Below are positions 47,753 through 57,634 of a DNA stretch of 64,000 nucleotides, piece after piece; the first letter of the stretch is position 1; every line of letters starts with the position of its first letter. The position numbers were made by a program, and so were the translations under genes. This DNA comes from Ustilago trichophora (taxonomy: Eukaryota > Basidiomycota > Ustilaginomycetes > Ustilaginales > Ustilaginaceae). The notes under the pieces were generated by a model that was not told where the DNA came from, searched no databases, and saw only the letters and a list, made by a program, of their open reading frames with translations. The DNA lies in contig OOIN01000005.1 in NCBI GenBank assembly GCA_900323505.1, forward strand, positions 992,001-1,056,000. Reading direction: 5' to 3'.

Positions 47753-48682
47753 ATGACTCGCCTCTCCTCTGCCCTCGTCATGGGCGTCATGCTGGCCATG
47801 ACCGGTGTCCTTGCCTCGCCCGTTCACCAGGCCCAGGTGCAAGCCCCCATCCAGGCCGAAAACGTCAAGCACAGCGATATTGCGCTCGAGAAGCGCACCC
47901 TCGGTCTAATTCCTGGCCTTCTCGGTGGTGCCGGTGCCGGTGCCGATGCTGATGTCGACGCTAGCGTTGGCGTTGGTGTTGGTGGTTACCCCGGCTACGG
48001 CTTCCCCGGTGCTGGTGCCGGTGTCGGTGGCCATGCTCACGTTGGCGCTGGTCTCGGTACCGGAGGCTGGCCTTATGGCGGTTACCCGGGCTACTACCCT
48101 GGTTATGGATACCCTTACCATGGCCCCGGTCCTTACGGTCCTTACGGACCTTCTGGTCATTGGCATCCCCACCACTCCTATGCACCAGGCGGACCTGGTG
48201 GCCCTGGTGGCCCTGGAAACGATGGTGGCGATGACGACGATGGCAACAACGACGGCCCTCCCGGCTACGGTCCGGATGGTCCTCGTGGCGGTCAGGGTGG
48301 CCATGGCGGACCTGGTGGTCCCGGCGGTCCTCCTGGCTACCCTCCTTACGGCGGATATGGCCACCACCACGGCGGTCATGGCCCCTACACTGGTCCTGGA
48401 GACAACCCTTCCTGGTACCCCCCTCAGGGAGGCAACGGCGGCCACGGAGGTCACGGTGGTCATGGTGGTCACGGTGGTCAAGGTGGTCATGGGGGCAACG
48501 GTGGCAACGGCGGCCCTGGTGGTCCTGGAGGAGCTGGTGGCGCTGGTGCTCCAGGAGGCCCAGGCGGTGCTAACGGCGGCAATGGTGGTAACGGAGGCAA
48601 CGGTGGTAACGGAGGCAATGGTGGCAATGGCGGTGGCAGCATCAGCAACCCTGATGGAGATGACGAATGCGATGCTAACTAA
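47753..48682 (+). CDS. Secreted collagen-like glycine/proline-rich protein 2
   Basis: 309 aa from ATG 47753. The signal peptide (residues 1-22) starts MTRLSSALV, nearly the same as the protein at 45732. A pro-region ends ENVKHSDIALEKRTLG, with a Lys-Arg Kex2 site. The mature part is low complexity: alternating Val/Gly/Ala/Asp, then GYPGY, HGPGPYGPYGP, an acidic DDDDGNNDG block, GGPGG and GGHGGHGG/GGNGG repeats, ending in DGDDECDAN. His-rich and Asp-rich patches could bind metal. Only one cysteine is near the end. It probably resides in the wall or matrix; function unknown. The antisense frames of similar length are artefacts of repeat codons. Confidence 0.82.
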   Translation: MTRLSSALVMGVMLAMTGVLASPVHQAQVQAPIQAENVKHSDIALEKRTLGLIPGLLGGAGAGADADVDASVGVGVGGYPGYGFPGAGAGVGGHAHVGAGLGTGGWPYGGYPGYYPGYGYPYHGPGPYGPYGPSGHWHPHHSYAPGGPGGPGGPGNDGGDDDDGNNDGPPGYGPDGPRGGQGGHGGPGGPGGPPGYPPYGGYGHHHGGHGPYTGPGDNPSWYPPQGGNGGHGGHGGHGGHGGQGGHGGNGGNGGPGGPGGAGGAGAPGGPGGANGGNGGNGGNGGNGGNGGNGGGSISNPDGDDECDAN

Positions 48683-49122
48683 GCTCATCTCCTGGTCGAC
48701 CCAGTCTCTTATTCTCTATCTCTCTAAACCGTATCGAAACGCTCGTCATGTCTCCGTAATGCATCTGTCCCTCGCCGTAGCTTATGTTCCGCAATGAACC
48801 TTGTCTCTTTGCTTCATCCATTATCTGTCTGAAAACGTCTTCTGCGGTGCAGTGTATGTATCGAGCCTTTGTAATTCGGTTCATGCCATGTGTCGAGTCG
48901 AGTTGATTCCAAGAATGTGGTGGCTCGAGGTAAAGCTGAAATTGTACATTTAGCCAATTCAGGGTCCAAGTCTCGGAGAGATTTCTTTCTAGGGCGCTGG
49001 TCGTGTGTCGCGTGGGTGTTGGTCTGAGCACAGCAAGTTACACGGCAAATCTTCTCATCCAACACACTCTTTCTGTCCGCACGACGTCATTCTTATCCAG
49101 CCCCTTCTATAGCTCCAATACC
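48683..49122. promoter_or_regulatory. Spacer between glycine-rich gene 2 and the membrane-protein gene
   Basis: A 440-bp spacer: 3' UTR of gene 2, then the promoter of the gene at 49123. No additional gene is supported. Confidence 0.35.
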
Positions 49123-50199
49123 ATGGCACGACTCACCGAAATTCAGGATGGCTCCGACAGCGAGCATGAAGCTCGCGCCTCTTCATCTACCTCTGAGCAA
49201 AAACGAGCAGGTTTGACGCAAGATGAGCAGGAACAGATCCTCTACAAATCCGGCATAATCGAGAAGCTCGGTCTGCCCAAGGACTTTGTCACAATGGATG
49301 AAGCCCAGGCCCAATTGGATGCGCTCAATCGCTCCTCCAAGTCCAAGTCATCAAGATCAAAGGTGGGAGAAGAAGAAGAAGAAGGAGAAGAGGAGGTCGA
49401 CGACTCGGAAGACGACTATGGCGTGGCATCAGATCACGAATTCGACGGGGATGATACGGCAAATAGGCTTATGCGCGAGCAGGAGGCAACAGAGATGAGT
49501 CCAAATGTGGAGAGTATCTTGGATCTGGTGATCTGGACGATGCCGTTCGGCTTCATGTATACGTTGCTGGATGTTTTGGTGCGACAGCAGTATGGAGAGA
49601 CGGTTGGGTTTGCTGATGAGATTATGCGCTTGGTTAGGGCTCTGCCTGGTATGTATACTTGCCCTTGTCTGACAGTTATCAGCGTACATACATTTTCTGA
49701 CGCTTTCTTCCGTATCCTGATGTCTTTATACAGTCCTCGCCTTGTTCATTCACTACAGTGAGTCCACTTCGCTTTCAGGCTTTGCTGTGTTCGGTTGGTA
49801 TCATCTGACACACACACACTCTCTCTCTTCGTTCACGCTTCTGTTCTCAACAGACCTCACTTCGCAGCGTCAAGCATTGATACAGGGCCTACTTTTCATC
49901 ATCTGCTCAGCTTGCGGCTGCGCACTCATCTATATTGTCAACAAGGTATGCTCTCCTTTCCTCTTCTTACTATTTTCCCCTTTTCCATCTGTCGCTGACC
50001 TGTTCATGACCACACCTCCATTCTGCTTCCATACGTTGGCGCACAGTCGCCTTATGATGTCGTCATACAGCGAGTGGCTCCTCTGGGCACGCTCTGGATC
50101 TTTTCCGTTGTGCGACTCGATCTGCTCCCAGCCTGCATCAGCCTGGCGATTGTTGCTGTGTTTGTGCAGCAGACGCAGCTCAAGATTGTCTTCGATTGA
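49123..50199 (+). CDS. Conserved fungal membrane protein, four exons
   Basis: Exons 49123-49648, 49734-49757, 49854-49945 and 50047-50199; 264 aa with consistent phases. Exon 2 is only 24 bp, encoding VLALFIHY. Residues 1-125 are acidic and disordered, with an EEEEEGEEEVDDSEDD block. The C-terminal half has about four hydrophobic segments: LDLVIWTMPFGFMYTLLDVL, VLALFIHY leading into the next helix, LLFIICSACGCALIYIV and the final LPACISLAIVAVFVQQ. Unspliced frames stop early, so the micro-exon is needed. The layout recalls an uncharacterised fungal four-TM family; I give no function. Confidence 0.85.
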
Positions 50200-50503
50200 A
50201 TAATCCCGATTGTCAATGCATAGCCTCTAGCATAGTGTCTGGAAACATGAAGTTGAGTCGTGCGCTCAAAGACGAATGATGTCGAGATGAACCAGGACGG
50301 GTACGGCAGATTAACCAAGAAGATGGAAAGTTGAGAGGCTCGGGCAACTCCGAAAGCGTTGACGATTTTTAAAAAGCGTATCGGAATCTCCCCCGCGCCC
50401 TGCTTACTGGTCTGTGCTCGTTCACCACTGTCCTGCCTCCATATGTCTCTCCTCAGCACCACCAACATCATCCTTCTCAACATCACCTAAATCGGTCTCA
50501 AAG

Positions 50504-51000
50504 ATGTCGAAATCACCCATAACATGCCACGTTCTCGATTCGACCCTCGGCAAACCAGCTCAAAACGTCCGGGTCCAACTTGAAGCCCTTTCCGTCCCAC
50601 ATTCTTCCTTCCGCGTCCTTGCCACGGGTGCAACCAACACCGATGGCAGATGCCCAGATCTTTTGACCGGTCAGAAAGCCGAAGATGTTCTTGTGCCAAA
50701 CGGAGTCTATAAGATGACTTTTTTCACCGGTGAATACTTTGCCCAAGCTAATAGACCGACTTTCTACCCTCAGGTCGAGGTAAGTTAGATGAAACATCAC
50801 ACGCTTGCCTCGCATTCTTGCGACGGGTTTTGCGGGCAGAAGGAATGCTAGAGAGAAGAAAGAGAAATTGACAGTTTGACATCTTGGACGACGGTTGTTC
50901 GGTACAGATCCTGTTCCAACTCTCGCAAAGCCCAGATCCGCATTATCACATTCCTTTGTTGCTCTCGCCATTCTCATACACCACCTACCGTGGATCCTAG
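50504..51000 (+). CDS. 5-hydroxyisourate hydrolase (transthyretin-like)
   Basis: Two exons, 50504-50779 and 50908-51000, phase 0; 122 aa. It starts [14 protein letters not shown], the family opening with the catalytic His, and ends with the diagnostic YRGS tetrapeptide supplied by exon 2 (TYRGS). [13 protein letters not shown] is the conserved region before it. The enzyme hydrolyses 5-hydroxyisourate, the second step from urate to allantoin. No C-terminal PTS1 is present, so it may be cytosolic. Upstream in-frame codons from 50414 are probably UTR. No other urate-pathway gene is beside it. Confidence 0.96.
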
Positions 51001-51241
51001 AACGATCAATGTTTCTTTTGCGTAATGGTAGCTTCCGTTCGACTCTATTACCTTGAGGGCCTGTGCCAAAGCTCAGACCATGGTAAATGATGAGCACACG
51101 ATATGGTAAGGGTTGATACACGGAGACCGTTCTTTTCCTTTGACTCTTCCATTGGCCCTGATGGGTCGTGGTGATGTGTGAAAAGATGAATACATAAACA
51201 AGCGAAAGGCAGAAGTGTAGCTAAGTGAGGGGAGGTTGAAA

Positions 51242-52473
51242 TTACTTCTTGACTGGGGCGGCGGCGGCGACGGGGGCGATAAGCTGTCCGACACACATGA
51301 AAACCAAAGGAGAGAGAGAGAAATAAAAGGGTTGTCAGTCAGTACGCGCTCTGCAAAACCGTCAGTTGTTGGAATCATGTTGTGGCACTTACAGCCTTTG
51401 TCAAGTTGAAAACCCTCTCCTTGCTAGCAAAGAGAATGGCAGCAGTGAGCACACTCTGGAGCAGCTTGCTAGCAATACCCCTGTAGAGACCTGCGATGCC
51501 CTCCTTCTGGACGATCTCGGTCATGGCAGTCCAAATGTTGGTGCTAGCGCCCTTGCTGCTACCGGCATGCTGTCGGCTCTTAATCACAATCTGGGGATAA
51601 GTGAGACCGGTAGCAAAGAGCTTGCTGAGTGCGCCAAGCCAGAAGAAGTCCCAGTCGCTGAGGGAGACTTTGCCTCCGTTTGCGCGTGCCAGGCGCGACT
51701 TGACAACCCAGTTCTTGAGCTGTTCAAAGGCCGTGTACTGCAGCACGGGGTTGATGACCAGCACCAGGGCTGGGCCGAGACCCTTCCAGAGGGCCAAGGG
51801 GCCTTCTTCGCGGATGATCTTTTGCATGGTCTGCAGGAAGCCGAGACGCTTGACTGCCGCAGCAGAAGCGGCTTTGGGGTCGGCTTTAGGATCAGTAGAG
51901 CCAACACGGACGGTCTGGCGCGTGTTGACGATCCAAATGGGGTTGGTGGAGACGGTGGTGGCTGTACCGGCGATGAGACCGGCAAGGATGGACTCAAACG
52001 TGGAAAGTGCACCGCCGTTGACGATGGTGGCTGTGGCGGATGTGGCTGCAGCAGCGGCGACTTTGGCCTTGGATTTCAGGATGGTCTCTCGGCACTTTTC
52101 GAAGAAGAAGTAGTAGACACTGACAGCACACACAAATGGTATCGACAAGAAACATTGTCAGCAACATAGTTCTCTCCCTTTTCTTCCTCGTGCTCCAAAT
52201 CGCCAAGGCAAAGCAGAGCGATGGGAAGAAGAGAATCACTTACAAGTTGGTTACACCAATGCCGATCAAACTGGAGCTCAATCCAGCGTAGAGACCAGCT
52301 ACACCTTCCTGCTGCAGAATCTTGAGAGCCGCCTTGACCATAGGCTCCTCGGGGTTCTTGCTCGACTCGACGGCTGCACGCGTCGAGATACCGACAAGGG
52401 GATAAGTGGCGGTCATGGCGACCATTCCACCGACACCGCCGGCGCAGGCATGGATGAACGAATCGTCGGACAT
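51242..52473 (-). CDS. ANT1: Peroxisomal adenine-nucleotide carrier (ANT1/PMP47 type)
   Basis: Three exons, 52473-52244, 52119-51393 and 51283-51242; 332 aa with consistent phases. It has three mitochondrial-carrier repeats whose signature prolines are in YPLVGISTR, NPIWIVNTRQ and TYPQIVIKSRQ. The loss of the acidic residue in repeat 1 and NPxWxVNTR in repeat 2 are typical of the peroxisomal PMP47/PMP34/ANT1 branch. It should exchange ATP for AMP (or CoA/NAD-type nucleotides) across the peroxisomal membrane for fatty-acid activation. The last exon encodes only LIAPVAAAAPVKK. A long Ala-rich loop lies between helices 2 and 3 of the protein. Confidence 0.93.
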
Positions 52474-53305
52474 GATTGGCTTTTTCTTTGTTTGTTGAGG
52501 TTCGGGTAAGGACCGGCGTTTATTCTATCTCTACAATGGTAAAGATCGAGATCTATAGGTAGAGCAATAGATGGGGTGGTGTTGAAGAAGGTAGTAAAGG
52601 ATGAGGAGGTGGTGAGGAAGACTCGGAGACTTTAGGAATGCTTGAAAGAGCCCAAAGCCGGAATGCGGGGATGAGGGTTGTGCTTCAAAAGCGCGCCGGT
52701 GCAACCGGACGTGCATGCTGTTTTTGTGTCGCTCTGGTGTTTTTACTGTACGGAGAGTGCAATCAGTGCACGCGAGCTCGAAGGGATTTCCAATGCGCAT
52801 TGCTCTCACTTTCAGCCGACAACCGATGCTCCCCGCAAAAAACACCCTATCCGCATACACTCTACAATTGATCCCGCATTCTACACCCACCATGACCCAA
52901 ATCCTACGCCCGGAGGACGGTGCACGTCCCATGTGATCCAGCGAGCAGAAACAGACGAGAACGCGCAATGGGAGAAACCGCAAACCATGCACAGAGACAA
53001 GCATTCGACGACAGCAAGTGATGCCAACCGGCTTTTTCAGGCACTTGAACTTGCCGGAAGCCAGAAAAAAAAAATATAAAAACAAAAAAGGACGCGTTGT
53101 GACCGCATCGGCCTGAGAGCAACTTGACATAACCGAGGCGTGAAAAAGCTCTCTCTTCGCGTTTAGACTCACAAAAGTATCGGACGAGCTAGTATCACGA
53201 TCCTCTCTGATCGGCTTCCCTGACCCGATGCCGATTCGTTATCATGCTGGTGTAGCTCTTATGAAGCTTTGTACGATTGTGTCTAGATAGATACATAGCG
53301 CAAGT
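52474..53305. promoter_or_regulatory. Carrier promoter and 3' flank of nucleoside hydrolase
   Basis: An 832-bp spacer; both flanking genes are on the minus strand. A minus-strand frame up to 213 codons (52531-53172) overlaps it but has no domain or codon support. AAAAAAAAATATAAAA lies near 53065-53080. Confidence 0.4.
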
Positions 53306-54586
53306 TTACAAGCCAATACGCTCGAGGAACATCTTTGCAAACCACTCAGCCCCAGGCGTAATGGTCACCTCGTCTACCAGTCCGATCTGCGACTCTTCCC
53401 CTTCTTCAGCTTCTGTGGGGTGCACAGGAATGTCTGGATTCTCAATGATATGCAGGCCTGTTTTCTGCTCCTTCCCTGCATCTTCTGCTCGATTGCCACC
53501 GGTCTTTCTGCTGCTTCCTTTGCCTGTGAACCTGCGATCGACGACACAGAAACCTCTGGTCAAATCACCCGAAGTCTCGATCTGGAATCTGCGCGGGGTA
53601 TGTTTCCAACCGTCCCCATCTATTGAGCCTTTGCTCGGCAGTGGGGCAAAGATGGCATGGGCGACAGCGAGCGGGTCGTGCGCTTCAAAGAGATCATGCT
53701 GGTCTGGATGGAACTCTTCCGGGGCGACCATGTTGTTGGTAAATGCTCGCGGGTGGGTGAGGAAGGTGCCGATAAACTTTTCGAGATGACTGGCGCCTTC
53801 GGGGGTATCATCCGGAGTTTCATAGGTTGCTTTGACGAGCTTTGAGTAGGGTACCGTGTGTTTGGAGGTAATGTCGAGTGCCAGCACTTGGATTGGCAAT
53901 CGTCGGCTTTCAAGGGCTGGGTGTTTGGGTGCCTCATCAATGAGGACGCGAACTGAGTATGGGTCTGCGTACCAGTTGAACTCGGCTACAGGTGATGTGT
54001 TGCCGGGAACGTCGAATGCACCACCCATGACAGTGATGGCGCCGACCTTGGCAAAGGTCTCAGGGTCCTTGCGGAAGGCCGCGGCGAGGTTGGTGAGTGG
54101 GCCGAGGGCTGCGATGCGGACAGAATGGGGTGGGTGCTGACGAATGACATCGAGGATCACATCTGCTGCGTGCTTATCCGTGGGCGTCAGTGGTGCTGTT
54201 GCTTCTTTGGGAACTGGAAAAGGATCGTTGGGCAGCCAGTGTACCCCGGAAAGCCCATCTCGACCGTGAAAGTAGGACGCGGTGAACATCTTTCCCTCTA
54301 ACGGCTGTGTCGAACCAGAAGCAACGACGATGGGGTCCGCCCCGTCGCGAAAATTGCGATAGCGGTCCTTGACATCATCCGGTGTAGCGGCATCTGCGAG
54401 ATGGCGATGCAAAACGGCACCGGTTCGAAGTACGTTTGCGTAGGCATGGTCGAGGGTGGTGTTGCCGAAGGTGAGCGTCAAGGCCTTGACAGAGACTTCA
54501 TCGGGCGAAGCGAGGGCCAGCAGAATAGCGAGCACGTCGTCAACGCCTGGATCCGTGTCGATAATAAGCGGGGTGGGTGCTGTCAT
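53306..54586 (-). CDS. Inosine/uridine-preferring nucleoside hydrolase
   Basis: Single exon, 426 aa from ATG 54586 (an upstream in-frame extension to 54712 is probably UTR). It has the family calcium site DTDPGVDD at residues 10-17, followed by LTFGNTTLDHAYANV, VMGGAFDVPGNTSPVAEFNW and the late EAHDPLAVAHAIF with the third-zone Asp. These enzymes hydrolyse ribonucleosides to base and ribose for purine or pyrimidine salvage. The C-terminal 80 residues contain a Lys/Gly-rich insertion, so the protein is longer than the bacterial 310-aa enzymes. It is probably cytosolic. It is divergent from the Gpx gene. Confidence 0.95.
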   Translation of the reverse strand: MTAPTPLIIDTDPGVDDVLAILLALASPDEVSVKALTLTFGNTTLDHAYANVLRTGAVLHRHLADAATPDDVKDRYRNFRDGADPIVVASGSTQPLEGKMFTASYFHGRDGLSGVHWLPNDPFPVPKEATAPLTPTDKHAADVILDVIRQHPPHSVRIAALGPLTNLAAAFRKDPETFAKVGAITVMGGAFDVPGNTSPVAEFNWYADPYSVRVLIDEAPKHPALESRRLPIQVLALDITSKHTVPYSKLVKATYETPDDTPEGASHLEKFIGTFLTHPRAFTNNMVAPEEFHPDQHDLFEAHDPLAVAHAIFAPLPSKGSIDGDGWKHTPRRFQIETSGDLTRGFCVVDRRFTGKGSSRKTGGNRAEDAGKEQKTGLHIIENPDIPVHPTEAEEGEESQIGLVDEVTITPGAEWFAKMFLERIGL

Positions 54587-55280
54587 AATGTGCCGCCGAG
54601 CTTGGTGATGATGTCGTTGGTGATGATGATAGTGAATGTAGCTGAACAGTGGGACGGGCCGGACTGGCCGTGGAGCTGGATGCCTTAAGAAGAAGCAATT
54701 CCAACTCAGCATGGAAAGGTCCGCTGATCCGAGCAGCCGTGAGAGCGTGTGTGTATGTATTTGTGTGTGTGTGTGTGCCTATGTGCCGGAGCAAGATGAA
54801 CTGCACAGTCCCCACCAAAAGAAGTGTTTCTGAGTGTGGGCCACGACGGTCGGTTAATTGTTCGGACCTTAACCACGCGGTGTCAATTTTCGCAATGCCA
54901 AGCGGTCATCGATATGATCACCCCGATTCTGAGAAGAAATGACCGATTTGTTTAGTATGCTTTTTGGTTTGCCGCGGTTTTCGGAATTCGAGTCGCCGGA
55001 AATCAAACACAGTGACGTTCCGCCGTGGGCCCATCCATCGATGAATGCTCCACATCGGCTAGTCGAACACCGGCGCACCTTTTGCAGCAACCAAAGCAAA
55101 ATCAGCTGAGTGTGGTGTCGATCTTTTTTTAAGGCGCAGAAGCTCTTGTTGTGCCATCAGCCAGAAGCATCCAACAGCAGCAACAGCAGCATTCTCCGCC
55201 CCGAGTTTCCAAATCCAAATTGACTGCTGCGTCTTCTCTGCGGTGTGTCACGGCTATATCTCGCATACAATCGCCAGCAG

Positions 55281-55314
<34 letters not shown>

Positions 55315-55444
55315 TCGTGTTGCCAGAAATAACGCTCTCCACGCAGCGTGGCTTGCAAAATCAATCTGATTCCGCCCTCGCCAGCCTTTTGTAGCGTAAT
55401 CTGTTCTCACCAACTCAGCCCCTCAACTTCAGCCTTTCGAATCT
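54587..55444. promoter_or_regulatory. Divergent promoter, nucleoside hydrolase / Gpx, with CAG repeat
   Basis: An 858-bp head-to-head spacer. It contains a (GT)n stretch near 54761-54776 and an uninterrupted CAG run at about 55283-55313. Open frames across the CAG tract encode only poly-Ala or poly-Cys and are rejected. Confidence 0.45.
55274..55313. repeat. (CAG)n trinucleotide repeat
   Basis: About 13 CAG units with one AAG interruption, in the leader region upstream of the Gpx ATG. It may be in the 5' UTR. A shorter imperfect CAG array is at 55177-55190. Confidence 0.85.
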
Positions 55445-56233
55445 ATGCTTCGAACTCTTTCACACCGAACTGTGCTTCCTTCTTTACGACCACTCACATC
55501 AACTTCAACTACACCCTCGCAACGCAGCATCCACTCTTCTCATATCGCAAAAATGGTTACCTTTTACGATCTCAAGGCCAAGAAGCCCAGCCAGGACGAA
55601 TACACGTTCGACCAGCTCAAGGGAAAGGTCGTCCTCGTTGTCAACACCGCCTCCAAGTGTGGTTACACCCCCCAGTTCGCAGAGCTCGAGGAGCTTAACA
55701 AGAAATACGCCGATCAGGGTCTTCAGATCATCGGCTTCCCTTGCAACCAGTTCGCAGGCCAGGATCCCGAGAACGATGACAAGATCGGAGAGTTCTGCCA
55801 ACGCGTAAGTGCTCTCCTATTGCCGATATCATGTTTGTGATTGCATTGCAAAGTTGCTGATACCTGCATTCGCTTTTGTCTTGGTGGTATCAATTCAGAA
55901 CTACGGCGTTACATTCCCCATGATGGCCAAGTCCGACGTCAACGGTAGCAACACCAACGAGGTCTTCCAGTTCCTCAAGAAGCAGAAGGCTGGCATCCTC
56001 GGTACCGAGATGATCAGTATGTTGCCGCGCACACTATCCCCGTCATCCGCTATGGGATCCTCTAGCTGACATTTTATCTTTCATTTTCAACCTTTTCACC
56101 TTTACCTTGCTTTGCAGAGTGGAACTTCACCAAGTTCCTCGTCGACAAGGAGGGCAACGTCGTTGAGCGATACGGCTCCAACACCAAGCCTTCCGCTATT
56201 GCTCCCACCATCGAGAAGCTACTCTCCCAGTAA
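55445..56233 (+). CDS. HYR1: Thiol glutathione peroxidase (Gpx3/Hyr1 type)
   Basis: Three exons, 55445-55804, 55899-56016 and 56118-56233; 197 aa. The peroxidatic Cys72 is in [12 protein letters not shown]; Cys100 is in [11 protein letters not shown]; Cys118 in KIGEFC matches the resolving Cys of yeast Gpx3 (spacing 46 from the first Cys, as in Cys36/Cys82). It therefore uses Cys, not selenocysteine, and probably thioredoxin. Exon 3 supplies [13 protein letters not shown]. Residues 1-36 look like a mitochondrial presequence, and Met37 (55553) begins the standard cytosolic form, so dual targeting is plausible. It reduces peroxides and may relay oxidant signals. Confidence 0.95.
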
Positions 56234-56608
56234 AAAAAATCAAATCTGCCGTCGCTCACGATAAAATCACCCACAGCTCACTCGCATACGCTAGAACCAA
56301 CCGTCATGCCCTTGTGACGGTCCATCGATATACCTGACACACTTGTCTCCAGGCTTTGCTAATTCCATCGCTTTCCAACGCATACCTCGGTCATACGCAG
56401 CGTTTGTGATGTCCACATGATTGGATTGGATAGAGACTGCAGGAAAACGATTGCGGATAACATACATGAATAAAGACAAGTCGACCAGGACCAGTGTTAC
56501 AAAAGGGGGACAACTCATCTAGAGAGACATGTGGGATGGAATCAAGATAATGTTCATGGATAAGGAAGACGCCAGGACTTCGTCAGATCAGAAGGGAATA
56601 AGAGGGGT
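56234..56608. other. Convergent spacer, Gpx / four-TM gene
   Basis: A 375-bp spacer between the convergent 3' ends. No further gene is supported. Confidence 0.35.
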
Positions 56609-57634
56609 TTACTGCTTGGCAGAGTAGACGCTCTCCGTATGCATGACGGCAACGATTTCGCGCATGCTCTCGTTGCTTGCCATTTGGACGGTTTGGATGG
56701 TGCTCTTGTTTGCGAATGCCGTTGTTGCGTGCAAGCCCAGAGCGATAATCCACAGTCCGCAGATGCCCCACAGTGTTCCCGCTTGGCTCATGTCCAGCTC
56801 GAGCAAGGGGGTGCCGTTCTTGTTTGTCGCTGTGAGGCTGGTGACGATGGAAGAGCCAGCCATGTAGGAAGCAATGGCGGAACAGATGGCTTCGATGAAG
56901 GCGACGATTTGGAAGAATTGATCACTACCAAAGATCAGGTTGAAGGCTTGGGAACCGTTGAGACCCATGGCTGCCACTGTGACTGCCATGCCGGGTGGCT
57001 TGGATGTGCCAGCGGAGGCCGAGCGGACAGAGGCGATAGAGGAAACTGCGACAGTCATGGATAGCTTATGGGCAGAGGCAGTGGCCGCGAGACCAGTGAG
57101 CATGTTGAGTACGCCACGGACGTAGGTTGCATTGTCAACAGAGATTCGGGCAAACTTGACGAGGATGAGGAGAACAATGACGCCCAATAGCGAGATGATG
57201 CCCTGCACGTGCGATGTGAACAACGCAGCGCTGCTGGTTGTGCTTCCACTACTACCACCACCTGGCATGCCAGGTGCAGAAGAAGGGGGAGAAGAAGTCG
57301 CATCGTCCATGATCATAGCAACGCTCCTCCGTCCAGCGGTAGCAGCTACCTCATCGAGAGTCAATCCTTTTCTTCCCTTGCGCCGACGCGATGAAGGATC
57401 GACCACAACACTAGCCGCGTGCATATCAAAGTCATCCTCACCAGAACTACCACTTCCTTGATAGGATGCCTGGGAGGCGGCTGCAGCTGCGACGGCAAGA
57501 CAATACTTGCCTCGGCGTGAGGCACCCAGCGAGCGTCCGCGAGAGGGAATCTTGCCACTCTCAATGCGCGTATATTTACCATTGCCGTCGCTGAACTTGG
57601 CCGGTTTTGAGGGGGAGAGGGTGAAGCTCGGCAT
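56609..57634 (-). CDS. Uncharacterised four-TM membrane protein
   Basis: Single exon, 341 aa. The first 135 residues are basic, Ser/Gly/Arg-rich and disordered. Four hydrophobic segments follow: IISLLGVIVLLILVKFARI (about 147-165), a weaker one near 175-195, FFQIVAFIEAICSAIASYMAG (about 240-260) and TLWGICGLWIIALGLHATTAF (about 287-310). The last loop has an acidic LLELDM before TM4, and the tail is short and polar. I do not recognise the family. Single-exon structure and clean ATG support it as a gene. Topology suggests both ends in the cytosol. Confidence 0.7.
   Translation of the reverse strand: MPSFTLSPSKPAKFSDGNGKYTRIESGKIPSRGRSLGASRRGKYCLAVAAAAASQASYQGSGSSGEDDFDMHAASVVVDPSSRRRKGRKGLTLDEVAATAGRRSVAMIMDDATSSPPSSAPGMPGGGSSGSTTSSAALFTSHVQGIISLLGVIVLLILVKFARISVDNATYVRGVLNMLTGLAATASAHKLSMTVAVSSIASVRSASAGTSKPPGMAVTVAAMGLNGSQAFNLIFGSDQFFQIVAFIEAICSAIASYMAGSSIVTSLTATNKNGTPLLELDMSQAGTLWGICGLWIIALGLHATTAFANKSTIQTVQMASNESMREIVAVMHTESVYSAKQ

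Noticed and set aside
47906..48688. 260- and 290-codon frames overlapping glycine-rich gene 2
   Set aside because: They are alternative readings of GGN repeats (Thr/Ala/Val-rich) without signal peptides or starts in context.
52531..53172. 213-codon minus-strand frame upstream of the carrier
   Set aside because: Cys/Arg/Phe-rich with no domain, no splice structure, and located where the carrier promoter must be.
55129..55413. Poly-Ala and poly-Cys frames over the CAG repeat
   Set aside because: They are translations of the trinucleotide repeat only.
53306..56233. Possible purine-degradation cluster with HIU hydrolase
   Set aside because: Nucleoside hydrolase and HIU hydrolase are separated by the peroxisomal carrier and there is no urate oxidase, OHCU decarboxylase or allantoinase in the window; chance proximity is simpler.
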